Shown piece by piece: positions 10,739 through 18,772 of a DNA stretch of 18,819 bases (positions are counted from its first letter, which is position 1; each line of letters begins with the position of its first letter). The notes under the pieces were generated by a model. It saw nothing but the letters and a program-made list of their open reading frames with translations, was not told the origin of the DNA and made no database searches. The stretch comes from Acanthamoeba sp. SK_2022b (lineage: Eukaryota > Discosea > Longamoebia > Acanthamoebidae), in the NCBI GenBank assembly GCA_027943245.1, contig JANDJZ010000607.1, positions 1-18,819 on the forward strand, read 5' to 3'. The translations under genes were made by a program, and so were the position numbers.

Positions 10739-12057
10739 TTAATGCATCCCAATGCATACAGATCCCATGGTGTGTATGCCATGTGAGATGGTGATGCAAT
10801 TTTTCATTGTGACTGGTGTCCCATATCGGTACTGGTTCTCTTGGAGGCAACATGAGAAGGAGTGCAGCCAGCAACAGCAGGAGGGGCTGTACTCAGGCCC
10901 AGCAGTGCATTGTTCAGTTGTTTGTTCTTGATGTTGTAAAATAGTCCCCATGAGTTGGGCAGGGTGATGTTGCATGGGTGTGTTGAACTCTCCAATGGTG
11001 ATGTAGTTGCCAGGGTTGTAGACTGAACCCCTCAGAAAGAGTCTGTTGACAAAGGTGCCACAGTAAAAGACACTGGCGCCCATGACAATTGTGAGGGAGA
11101 GATCTGTCTTGAGTTGTGGCATAATTGAGTATCACAGAGTGCTGCAGTAGTTGAGATGTTGGCCCGCTATCCACGCTTTTTTGCTCTTGTATGTCTGTGT
11201 GCCATCCCTCAATCTGGCACTTGTGCAGGCCAAGAAAGTTGATGTTGTGCAAGCCGCTGACTGTGCCACTATGTGGCAGACCGTCCTTGTCAAATACCAG
11301 GATTGCTTATCTTACTTCTTTGTGGCGGCCCTTCATCCAAGTTGGGTCCAGAATGACCTGGCAATGGGTCAAATCAATGGTGATTGAGCCACAGCCTCTT
11401 ACAAGGCGCAAGTTGATTGACATGTACAAGAGGGCATTGCTGCATGTTGTGAATCCATCCCACAACACATAAATGGCTGCCTTTGTTCCCAGCAAGAGCA
11501 TGTAGCCATGGCCCTTGGGAGCACCTGTCTTCATGTTGATGCTAGAGGCCACCATGGCGACGTGATTGGGCACGTAGTATATGTGCCACACAGGCATGAC
11601 CTCTTTCAGGGGTATGTTGAAGTTGGCCAGGAATGCCTGGTGCACCCATGACTTGAATTGCAGAGTCTCGGTCCATTTTTGAATTAACAATGAGAACTTC
11701 CATGACTGACATGTCCTCCCTTTCAATTATTATCTTTCAAAGTGGTCCTCTTGGGTGCTTTCTGGCAGCAGTCGGTAGTAGTAGTGGTAGTAGTGTTCTG
11801 AGAGCTGAGCCAAAGGAAGAGCTCATTGAGGTAAATGCAAGGAAGGCCAAGGTGGCAAGGAACTGTGATGAGGGGAGGCCCACTTTTGCTGTAGAGGTGG
11901 ACAATGGGCTGTAGCCTGCTTGGCGAGGTTCAGCAGCCCCATCCACCCTGCCATACCTGGCCCTGGCGCCACTAGCCACACCACCCCCACTGCTCAACAA
12001 CAACAACAACAACACAAAGATCAGTCCACCTCTCACAGCATGGCTGCGGCAGGCCAT
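10739..12057 (-). pseudogene. Decayed minus-strand coding region, possibly a secreted protein, family unknown
   Basis: Consecutive minus-strand open segments look like pieces of one broken gene. It begins at 12057 with MACRSHAVRGGLIFVLLLL, a good signal-peptide shape (basic n-region, hydrophobic core, small residues). About 11726-11307 follows in another frame (ending CQVILDPTWMKGRHKEVR). Then come FDKDGLPHSGTVSGLHNINF in a further frame and about 11122-10739 (NPGNYITIGEFNTPMQH, continuing in the next frame as NITLPNSWGLFYNI). Segment composition is protein-like but needs at least three frame changes. I do not recognise the family and assign no function. Confidence 0.35.
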
Positions 12058-12190
12058 CCTCCTTGGAGGAGGCAGTGGTGTGGGACCCTCCCACTATTGG
12101 GAACAACAGGAAAACATACGTGTGCCCTGTGTGAGAACTACTGGCCTGGCCCGCATGGGCAGGGTTGCATGTGTTGGGGACAATGTGTGA

Positions 12191-13647
12191 GCGGGCAATC
12201 TCCAGGATGTCTTGCTTGCCCTGTGGGGTAAGCAAACCCAGGCCATCCAGGATGCTCTCTTCAAGGTGCAAGCTGTCCTTCAACTTGTCCCCGCAGGCAA
12301 CGACGAACTGAGAGCGATCACACGTCAAGCGTTGCAAGGGGGTCCCATCGTTGTGGGTGTGCCGGTTCGCCCACCACAGTCCGTTGTGGACGTGGCAGTT
12401 GATGCTCGTGACAATGTTGGCATCATCCTGGAACGGGGCCATCGCCGCTATATGGAAGACTCATGCGCCATTGGTCAGTGGCACTCAGCCAGTGTTGTGG
12501 CCAGAGACAATTGTTGCAGCAACTGGCATGCAGCGCTCATGCTCGATGGCCACGGTGGCGACAATGCTGTGAAGCGCATTGGCCATGAACTGTCGGATCA
12601 TGTGGCCCCTCGCCTGGCTGATAGCCAAGCCGCACTATCCACAAACGCTGACAACAAACATCCCAGTCCAGAGAACCGCCCGTCTGACAGTGCCATTCCT
12701 CTTGCCACCAATGAGGAAGACCACAATGGGCCCATAGAAACGAGCCTGATGGCAAAGGCACTGGCGCGTTCGTTCTGGTCTATGCAGGGGGCGCTAGAAT
12801 CAGACCCCAACAATGGCAATGCCGATACAGGCACGACAGCGACGCTGGTATTGTGGCATCTGCAGGCAAGCCTCCTGTGGTGTGCTCGGGTGGGTGACAC
12901 GTGGGCGCTCCTCATAGACCTGGGCGATTGCGCTGCACGACAGCTCACGGCCTATGAGCACTGGGTTCAGCATGTACATCAGCCAAGCTGTCTGCAACAT
13001 ATTGCGCACACGATGCCGCCAGCAGCGGCAGCAGTGGCGGCAGTAGTGACAGCGGTTGCGATACGATCCACAGTGCTAGGGGCATTTTCAACGCGCATGC
13101 CGAGAACGAGAAACGGCGGCTAGCCAAGCTGGGCGCGCACTTAGGGTTAGTCGCGGTCACCTTTCGACGCCATTCAATGCCCAAGACTGCATTATGCTCA
13201 TGCGCTCGTTGGGCGACCTGTCCTTTTACGCAATCGACGAGGACCTGTTGCGCAAGAGGAAGCCCAGCTGTACGAATGCTGCCATACACAACACACGCCT
13301 GGTCGGCGATGTTCGCCTTCCCAAGCGCTACTTGGTGACGGTGCAAACTCGATCTTGGTCCCGGTATGCACTTGTGCTTGTGACCGATGGTGTGCGTGTC
13401 AGATCGGGTGCCAGATGAGTGACTGGTTGAGCTGGTTTGTGCGAATTGCTATGGCCCCCAGGCAGTGGCCATAGCCATGGTGCGCGAGGCGCAGGCTGCG
13501 CAAAGCGGTGACAACATGAGCGCCATGGTCATTGTCAATCTGCGTGATGCCTGGCCGAGTGCCATTAGCAACCTGCAGACCAAGGACAACGATGTGCTCA
13601 GCCTCTCAGGCAACTGCTGGGACAAACACATGGGCCAACTTGTTTAA
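12191..13647 (+). pseudogene. PP2C-type Ser/Thr phosphatase pseudogene, intronless
   Basis: PP2C motifs appear in order: RGHRRYMED (about 12438-12464), MLDGHGG (12540-12560), TGTTATLVLW, ARVGDTWALLID (about 12883-12918), RSLGDLSF (about 13203-13226), LVLVTDGV, and finally SGDNMSAMVIVNL (about 13507-13545). The metal-binding Asp/Gly positions of MED, DGHGG, TDG and DN are all still readable. The blocks sit in frames 2, 1, 3 and 1, needing shifts between about 12960 and 13080, at about 13135-13150, and at about 13385-13400. A TGA also interrupts the last block near 13417. No ATG lies in frame before the MED motif, and no splice sites explain the shifts. It is more CpG-rich than its surroundings, so it may have arrived more recently, perhaps as a processed copy; that origin is inference. 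Confidence 0.75.
13141..13150 (+). repeat. Short telomere-like tract within the PP2C pseudogene
   Basis: TTAGGGTTAG sits exactly where the PP2C reading frame moves from AKLGAH (frame 1) to RVSRGHL (frame 3). It may be chance or a repair scar. Confidence 0.5.
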
Positions 13648-13838
13648 GGCACAAGGGTGTTGATTTCTGCCACACCTTGCGCTGCCATTCTTTATCTTGT
13701 TCTGCAGTTTTCTGCTCTACCTGCATGTGACTGGATTCAGCCTTGTTGGGCACACCATAACATTTCTTTGTGGGTTTGCTATCTCTCGGCCCACAAACAC
13801 TTTAGCCAAGTGTGTGCGCCAGTTTTACAGACATCAAC

Positions 13839-13849
13839 TAGGGTTAGGG
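13839..13849 (+). repeat. Interstitial telomeric repeat TAGGGTTAGGG
   Basis: This 11-nt stretch is identical, in sequence and orientation, to the first 11 nt of the terminal telomere array at 18408. It lies just outside the CpG-poor block carrying the recombinase gene pair. Confidence 0.8.
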
Positions 13850-13869
13850 CTACAGCACGCAATAGTAGT

Positions 13870-14554
13870 TGTCTGACATGTTTGCCAACATGTTGATATG
13901 GTTACTAGGCTTTTTTGGCAAAGTTGGTATATTTTTGGCAGAATTGTTCAAAAAATTCAACAGAAATAATTATATTTTACGGTTGCGGGATTGTTGCTCA
14001 ACACTAAACAAATACATACTTGTAGTAGAGCATGAGCTCTTCAAAATGAGCCTATGTAGAGCTTCAGAAACTCAGCCATTGAGGAGAAATATTGAAAACA
14101 ATATTTGCGTAGCTGATAGTGTCCATATACAATCTTCCGCGAGCTTTGCAATGTGGTAATAAGGCAATTATTAGAGGAGTGCATCTGACTGGGAATATTA
14201 CAGGCTACAGGATGATATGTAGTTTGCCCAGGTTCAGAGGTGATTCTGCAGTGAAAGACAATTTACAAGTCGTATTTTTTACCTTTGTAACGTATGTGTT
14301 TGGCATATGTGTGTCTTGTGTGTCTGTGTGTGTGTGGTGCTATGCTCCCTATAAACTCAAAATCAGTAACACATACACACACAAACACACCAACAACAAC
14401 AACAACAACAACCAAAGTAAAAGATATCATCTCTAAACAAACAACCCTTGAAAAAAAAAACATAGCAAGATAAGATGGCAAAAACAAACTGTATTTGTTG
14501 TTGTTGTTGCTTTCTGTTAAAGAATACCTGGTGGTTTTTTGTGTTGTCAAGTGT
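13870..14554. other. AT-rich sequence downstream of the recombinase gene
   Basis: No supported gene. A 96-aa plus-strand frame from about 13869 has a hydrophobic start but no family resemblance. (AAC)n at about 14390-14411 and (TTG)n at about 14495-14509 lie in opposite orientation about 85 bp apart. A short CA/TG-rich patch surrounds 14310-14390. The 3' UTR of the recombinase should lie within about 14300-14554; I found no clear AATAAA on the minus strand. Confidence 0.4.
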
Positions 14555-15074
14555 TCAGAACAGATTCGCCTGGAGTAGGAAAGCCTCAACACATTCAAGG
14601 GCATTTCCCATCTGGTCAAAAGGCTCCCAGCTGTTAAAGTCAGCTGAGTAGCCAGCCCACTTGACCAGGACTTCCAGCTGTCCAGCCTTGCCAACCCTGA
14701 TCTGCTGTATCTCTTCCACTTCACCATAGACCTCTTCTACCTCATCTTCCTCCTCTTCCTCTTCTACCTCCTCTTCCTCTTCTTCCTCTGCTTCCTCTTC
14801 TTCCTCCTTCTTCCTCCTCTTCTGCTGTCTTCTCTTGTGGCCAGAGATGGCCTCCCACTGACTGTCGTCAGCAGTGACTCTGGCCTGGCGTTTCTTCATG
14901 TTGACTCTCTGGACCTTGGCCTCTGGCTCAAGAGCTGAAGCCATCTTCCTCTCCACCTCAGCCATGACCTTGCCATCAGCCTCAGCCACCTTGCCAGAAT
15001 TGGCTGCCTTGAGAGTGCCCTTGTGCTTCTTGTGAAGATCATGCCTGCATGGTGGTTATGTCAAAAAAGAGTGA

Positions 15075-15105
<31 letters not shown>

Positions 15106-16295
15106 GGAAGTGCAAAAGAGGGTACAACTTGACACCTGTTATAGACACTCTTCATGATTTTGACTGACACTCCCAGGTAGTCACTGAACCGGTTGTGGAA
15201 GTGCTCCAGAGTCTCACCTTCCTCCATAGGAATTCTCTCTGTCATGGGTATAATTATATGTGAGTGTGTGGTGGTGGTGGTGGTGGTGGTGGAGGAGGAG
15301 GAGGAGGAGGAGCACCAGCAAAGATGTCAGTGCAAGTCATCCTCCTGAAGTCTATGGCTGTGGTGGTGAGCTCAGGGTTGAACTCCTTGACCAGGGCATT
15401 GAGCTGGAGAGCAAATGTGGTGGTGCTGAGAGGCATGCCACCAGAGCTGAGCCAGAGAGCCAAGGGAGGCTGAGCAGGGTCTTTGCAGAGGAAAGGCCTC
15501 ACCCTCTGCTTGAAGAACTCTATGTAGGTAAAGAGTTGGGGAGGCAGAGGCAGGTGGTCTGTATTGACCCTGGTGACCTTTTCATCACCAACCTGCATGA
15601 CCATCTCCTCCTCATCCCACTTGAGGTGGTCCACATAGAGGTTCACAAAGACCTGCTTTCTCAGACCACCACCAAGGTAAAGCATCATGCCCATGAGACA
15701 CCTCTGGAGAAGCAGGGCTCTCCTCCTCCTGAGCTTCCTTGACTTGCCAGGGAGCTGGCTTATCTCAGCTGGAGTTCTGATTTTACAGAAGAGGTCAACA
15801 TGGGCTGCCCATTCCTTGAGGAGCCATGAGAAGAATGCCACTCCCTCCTCTTTGGTAAAGAACTTGCCTATTAAGACCAGGTGTATAGATATATATATAT
15901 ACACACATACACACAGAGAGAGAATGTAAAGTCAGAGTCTAGCATATACATGGATACTGTGTATGCATGTGAGAGAAGGGGTATTGTTTTACCATTGGCA
16001 GTCATGTGCTTCTCATCTGCTAGCAGCACTCTATTCTTTGCTGCTTGGAGCTTGTGCCTGTTAGCTGCTCTCCCCAATAGCTTCTTGCAAACAATGAGGT
16101 TGGTGAGCTCCTTGTTGGTGGCCTCCTTGAGCTCAGTCCTGAGGAACTTGACAAAGCCCTTGACCAGCCAGCACTTGTTCCTGACTGTTGAACCTGGACC
16201 ATAATAGGCCTCCAGCCAGGTGATCCACTCCTTTACCCTCTCAGGATCCTGGAGCAGGGCAATGGAGGGAGGAAGATCTGCACCAGAGAAAGATC

Positions 16296-16342
<47 letters not shown>

Positions 16343-16980
16343 ACATGTCAATTTATGTGGCAGCATTCACTAAATAAAAACCAGTACATATGAAGTTGTA
16401 GTTATACCTTTAAACTTCTTCCAGAATCCAAAGAAGTTGCCAAGAGCTGAAGACATATCCTTGAGAGCCTTCTTGGCATCCCTGATATTAACTAGCTGGG
16501 GTGCATGAGGGTCCTTGAGGTTCCTCTCAATTTGAGCAACAACCTGATTTATATGGCCACCAGCATCATCATCACCAACAACAACAACAACAACAACAAG
16601 AATATATGCAGGTAAGCCAACCAAGCAAGAGTGGGTGGTGGTGGTGGTGGTGGTGGTGGTACCTCTGGTCTGGCCATGCTCAGAGCAAGAGAGTTCTTGT
16701 CATCCAGCCATGCTTGCACATGAGGCACACTCAGCAGTTCCTTTCCAGTCAAGCCATAAAAACGAGGCTTTCTGGGGCTGTCCTTGATATCCTCCAACTC
16801 TGCAAGAGAAAATTAAAGGTAAGTGTATTGTAAAAAAAAAAACAAAAAGGATTCTAGCAGAAGGGTTAAGGGAGGTTTACCATAGAGCACTCCAGCATCC
16901 CTGAACTCTTGAAGCTTGGCAACATAGGCCTGGTCTGCTTGCTTGGCACTTGAAAGCTCAGTCTTGTTGGGATTCTCCAT
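14555..16980 (-). CDS. Tyrosine recombinase with C-terminal chromodomain (7 exons, 600 aa)
   Basis: Exons on the minus strand: 16980-16881, 16799-16663, 16543-16408, 16277-15993, 15867-15316, 15238-15136, 15044-14555. All have GT/AG borders and consistent phases, giving 600 aa. Residues about 125-215 are helical, with a core-binding (SAM-like) look (STVRNKCWLVKGFVKFL). The catalytic domain is about 225-440. It has the first Arg in GGLRKQVFVNL (R289), a candidate beta-hairpin Lys in GDEKVTRV (K316), the I-x-x-R box AIDFRRMTCTDIF (R394; the usual His is Ile391), and LGVSVKIMKSVYNR with nucleophile Y436. The usual second His/Trp is Val427, at the normal 9-residue spacing from Tyr. A Lys/Arg patch and a long Glu run follow. 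The chromodomain is at 544-600 (YGEVEEI, VLVKWAGY, NSWEPF), with the aromatic-cage positions kept. The predicted role is site-specific DNA recombination guided to methylated-histone chromatin; the guidance is inference from chromodomain biology. Divergent from the gene at 17441. Confidence 0.82.
15266..15312. repeat. (GTG)n(GAG)n microsatellite in recombinase intron 5
   Basis: About eight GGT units run into about seven GGA units, filling most of the 77-nt intron 15315-15239. Read as coding it would give polyproline on the minus strand; the exon phase and the catalytic-motif continuity show that it is spliced out. Confidence 0.9.
16297..16336. repeat. (AC)20 microsatellite in recombinase intron 3
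   Basis: A perfect dinucleotide array in the intron 16407-16278. On the coding strand it reads (GT)n and lies near the pyrimidine-rich acceptor. Confidence 0.95.
16633..16660. repeat. (GGT)n array in recombinase intron 2
   Basis: A GGT array directly adjoins the donor of the intron 16662-16544, and a (CAA)n array (about 16575-16598) lies nearer its acceptor end. Both are outside the coding exons. Confidence 0.9.
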
Positions 16981-17094
16981 GGCAGGCAGGCAGGCAGGCA
17001 GTAGCTCTTGATGGGTTGATGATGATTGTGGTGAGAGTAGTTGGTGAAGTAGCAGGGAGTAGTGTAATGATGAAGTTGTGCTGCTGGGTGCTGG

Positions 17095-17103
17095 CTATTT
17101 ATT
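17095..17103 (-). promoter_or_regulatory. TATA-like box of the recombinase gene
   Basis: The minus strand reads AATAAATAG, 115 nt upstream of the recombinase ATG at 16980. Position and orientation fit a core promoter element; no transcription start is known. Confidence 0.45.
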
Positions 17104-17113
17104 CACACAGCTG

Positions 17114-17194
17114 ACCAATGACTGCAACTCCCATTATGCAACCAATGACATCAACTCCCTCTGTGTTACCAATGGCATTCACTCCTGGTTGTTC
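17114..17194. repeat. Three 27-bp repeats with CCAAT cores
   Basis: ACCAATGAC/ACCAATGGC begins at 17114, 17141 and 17168, exactly 27 bp apart, each followed by a CAACTCC or CACTCC box. They sit directly upstream of the recombinase TATA. CCAAT boxes bind NF-Y-type factors in many eukaryotes; whether these do is inference. Confidence 0.7.
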
Positions 17195-17213
17195 AAGTCA
17201 CCAGGAGGACAGG

Positions 17214-17359
17214 GGAACAGGATGCAATTCCAAGGGATTACACTGTTGTATGGTACAGCACAGTACACAGCAGTGGAACAGGATGAAATTCCAAGGGATT
17301 ACACTGTTGGACAGTACAGCACAGTACACAACAGTGGAACAGGATGAAAAGTCAATGGA
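17214..17359. repeat. 61-bp tandem direct repeat
   Basis: Copies start at GGAACAGGATG at 17214, 17275 and 17336 (the third is partial). Each full copy contains CCAAGGGATTACACTGTTG and GTACAGCACAGTACACA. The units are nearly identical and lie directly upstream of the small gene's TATA box. They could be operator-like or recombinase-binding repeats; no function is shown. Confidence 0.85.
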
Positions 17360-17378
17360 TACATGACTCTGGCCCAGG

Positions 17379-17385
17379 TATAAAA
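17379..17385 (+). promoter_or_regulatory. TATA box of the small basic gene
   Basis: TATAAAA lies 62 nt upstream of the ATG at 17441, a spacing that allows a short 5' UTR. A second AT-rich patch (TTTATATA) at 17407-17414 is a weaker alternative. Confidence 0.6.
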
Positions 17386-17440
17386 CTGCAGCAACCCTGC
17401 CAGTCATTTATATACAGCTACACTCCACTTGAACCACACT

Positions 17441-17707
17441 ATGGCCAACTACATCCACTACCACTATAAATCGCTCTGGCCATCCATGCCTGCCATGCCA
17501 GTCAACAAGCCAGCAACAGTCCAAGTGCCAGAGCCATCTACAACGGTCTATCGACGAGCACCTGCCAGCCCCCTGCCCTTGGCCAAGTCCTTGCCCTTCA
17601 AGCCTTTCAAGACCAAGTCTCGAGCAGCCCCTCTTCATGAACTTCATTTGCAACCTAAGATATGCAAGAGGCCACACAAGTCATTGGCTAGACTTGGAAA
17701 AAAATAA
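17441..17707 (+). CDS. Small basic, Pro/Lys-rich protein of unknown family (88 aa)
   Basis: A single-exon reading frame from the first ATG after a TATA box to TAA, 88 aa. It begins MANYIHYHYKSLWPSMP; the middle has Pro-Ala-Val-rich segments (PATVQVPEPS), and the C-terminal half is strongly basic (LPFKPFKTKSRA, ICKRPHKSLARLGKK). No signal peptide, membrane segment or known domain is visible. The basic tail would suit nucleic-acid binding or nuclear localisation, which is inference only. AATAAA (17703-17708) overlaps the stop codon. It is transcribed away from the recombinase gene and may be its accessory partner. Its short length means that chance cannot be excluded, but the TATA, start and poly(A) signal order supports it. 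Confidence 0.5.
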   Translation: MANYIHYHYKSLWPSMPAMPVNKPATVQVPEPSTTVYRRAPASPLPLAKSLPFKPFKTKSRAAPLHELHLQPKICKRPHKSLARLGKK

Positions 17708-17708
17708 A

Positions 17709-18407
17709 AGAAGACTTTTGTTTTTTTGGTGTGAAGGGAAGCCAAGCACATAAACAAATCAGCTTGGTCTGTTGCAGTAGTGACTTGGCAATATAAAACA
17801 GGGGCCATAAATGTTTACTGATACAGAGTGTAAATGGATGTTGTGTGTTGGTTGTTGTCACAACTGACAGAGAATATGCTTGAGTAAACAGGCAACAACA
17901 TAAAACTGTAATGGTAGGGAGGGAAAGGCAAAAAACGAAAAAAAATATTTTGACTTAGAAATTTTACACATACATAGAGGGCAGTGTAGAGGCACAACTG
18001 CTACAAAAGAGGCTACCTGGTCATTTTTAGGTTCGTTGGAAAGCCCATAAAATGTTGAGTAAGACATACTGTCATATATTGAAGCAAAACAATACCAGAA
18101 GAGAGATATTAAAAATCAAAGGTTATCAATAACAGAAAATAAATACATAAAAATATATAACTGGCTATCTCAGTAAGAAACATGCAACATAAGCAATGTA
18201 TATTGTTACCAACAGCCAACAGGTGGTGTGACACCAACAAGCAACCGGAAAATCAAGTTTATTGAAGAGTTAGAGTAATAATATATGAAAATACATTAAT
18301 AAAAAATAATCATAAATAATAAAAATTCTAAAGCTCGCTTGTACTGGGTCTGTATGATGTGCCGTTGGCTGGTTTGTGCTCAGTGTTTAGTGGGCTACAA
18401 GATGACA
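17709..18407. other. AT-rich telomere-proximal spacer
   Basis: No gene or RNA is recognisable. The sequence is strongly AT-rich, with many AATAAA/TAAAAA-like stretches around 18120-18340. One short palindrome, GGTGTGACACC, lies at about 18224-18234. The last unique bases before the telomere are GATGACA (18401-18407). Confidence 0.5.
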
Positions 18408-18731
18408 TAGGGTTAGGGTTAGGGTTAGGGTTAGGGTTAGGGTTAGGGTTAGGGTTAGGGTTAGGGTTAGGGTTAGGGTTAGGGTTAGGGTTAGGGTTAG
18501 GGTTAGGGTTAGGGTTAGGGTTAGGGTTAGGGTTAGGGTTAGGGTTAGGGTTAGGGTTAGGGTTAGGGTTAGGGTTAGGGTTAGGGTTAGGGTTAGGGTT
18601 AGGGTTAGGGTTAGGGTTAGGGTTAGGGTTAGGGTTAGGGTTAGGGTTAGGGTTAGGGTTAGGGTTAGGGTTAGGGTTAGGGTTAGGGTTAGGGTTAGGG
18701 TTAGGGTTAGGGTTAGGGTTAGGGTTAGGGG

Positions 18732-18772
<41 letters not shown>

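Larger units (their letters stand above)
16981..17440. promoter_or_regulatory. Shared divergent promoter of the recombinase and the small basic gene
   Basis: 460 bp separate the two start codons. The region carries one TATA-like box for each direction, a GGCA run next to the recombinase ATG, three 27-bp repeats with CCAAT cores (17114-17194) and 2.4 copies of a 61-bp direct repeat (17214-17359). The arrangement implies co-regulation of the two genes. Confidence 0.6.
13850..18407. mobile_element. Candidate subtelomeric tyrosine-recombinase element
   Basis: A 4.56-kb segment holding a divergent pair: a chromodomain tyrosine recombinase (-) and a small basic protein (+). It is bounded by an interstitial telomeric tract on the left and the terminal telomere on the right. 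No reverse transcriptase, RNase H, DDE transposase or terminal inverted repeats are seen, which would fit a Crypton-like YR element. The boundaries are hypothetical: they rest only on the telomeric 11-mers and on the gene content. Confidence 0.35.

Noticed and set aside
13869..14159. 96-aa frame with hydrophobic start
   Set aside because: AT-rich, no known motif, no TATA or poly(A) arrangement; may be chance.
13850..18407. DIRS-type retrotransposon
   Set aside because: No reverse transcriptase, RNase H or methylase reading frame and no split direct or inverted long repeats are visible in the window.
18359..18754. Gly-Leu repeat protein at the right end
   Set aside because: Translation of the telomere repeat; not a gene.
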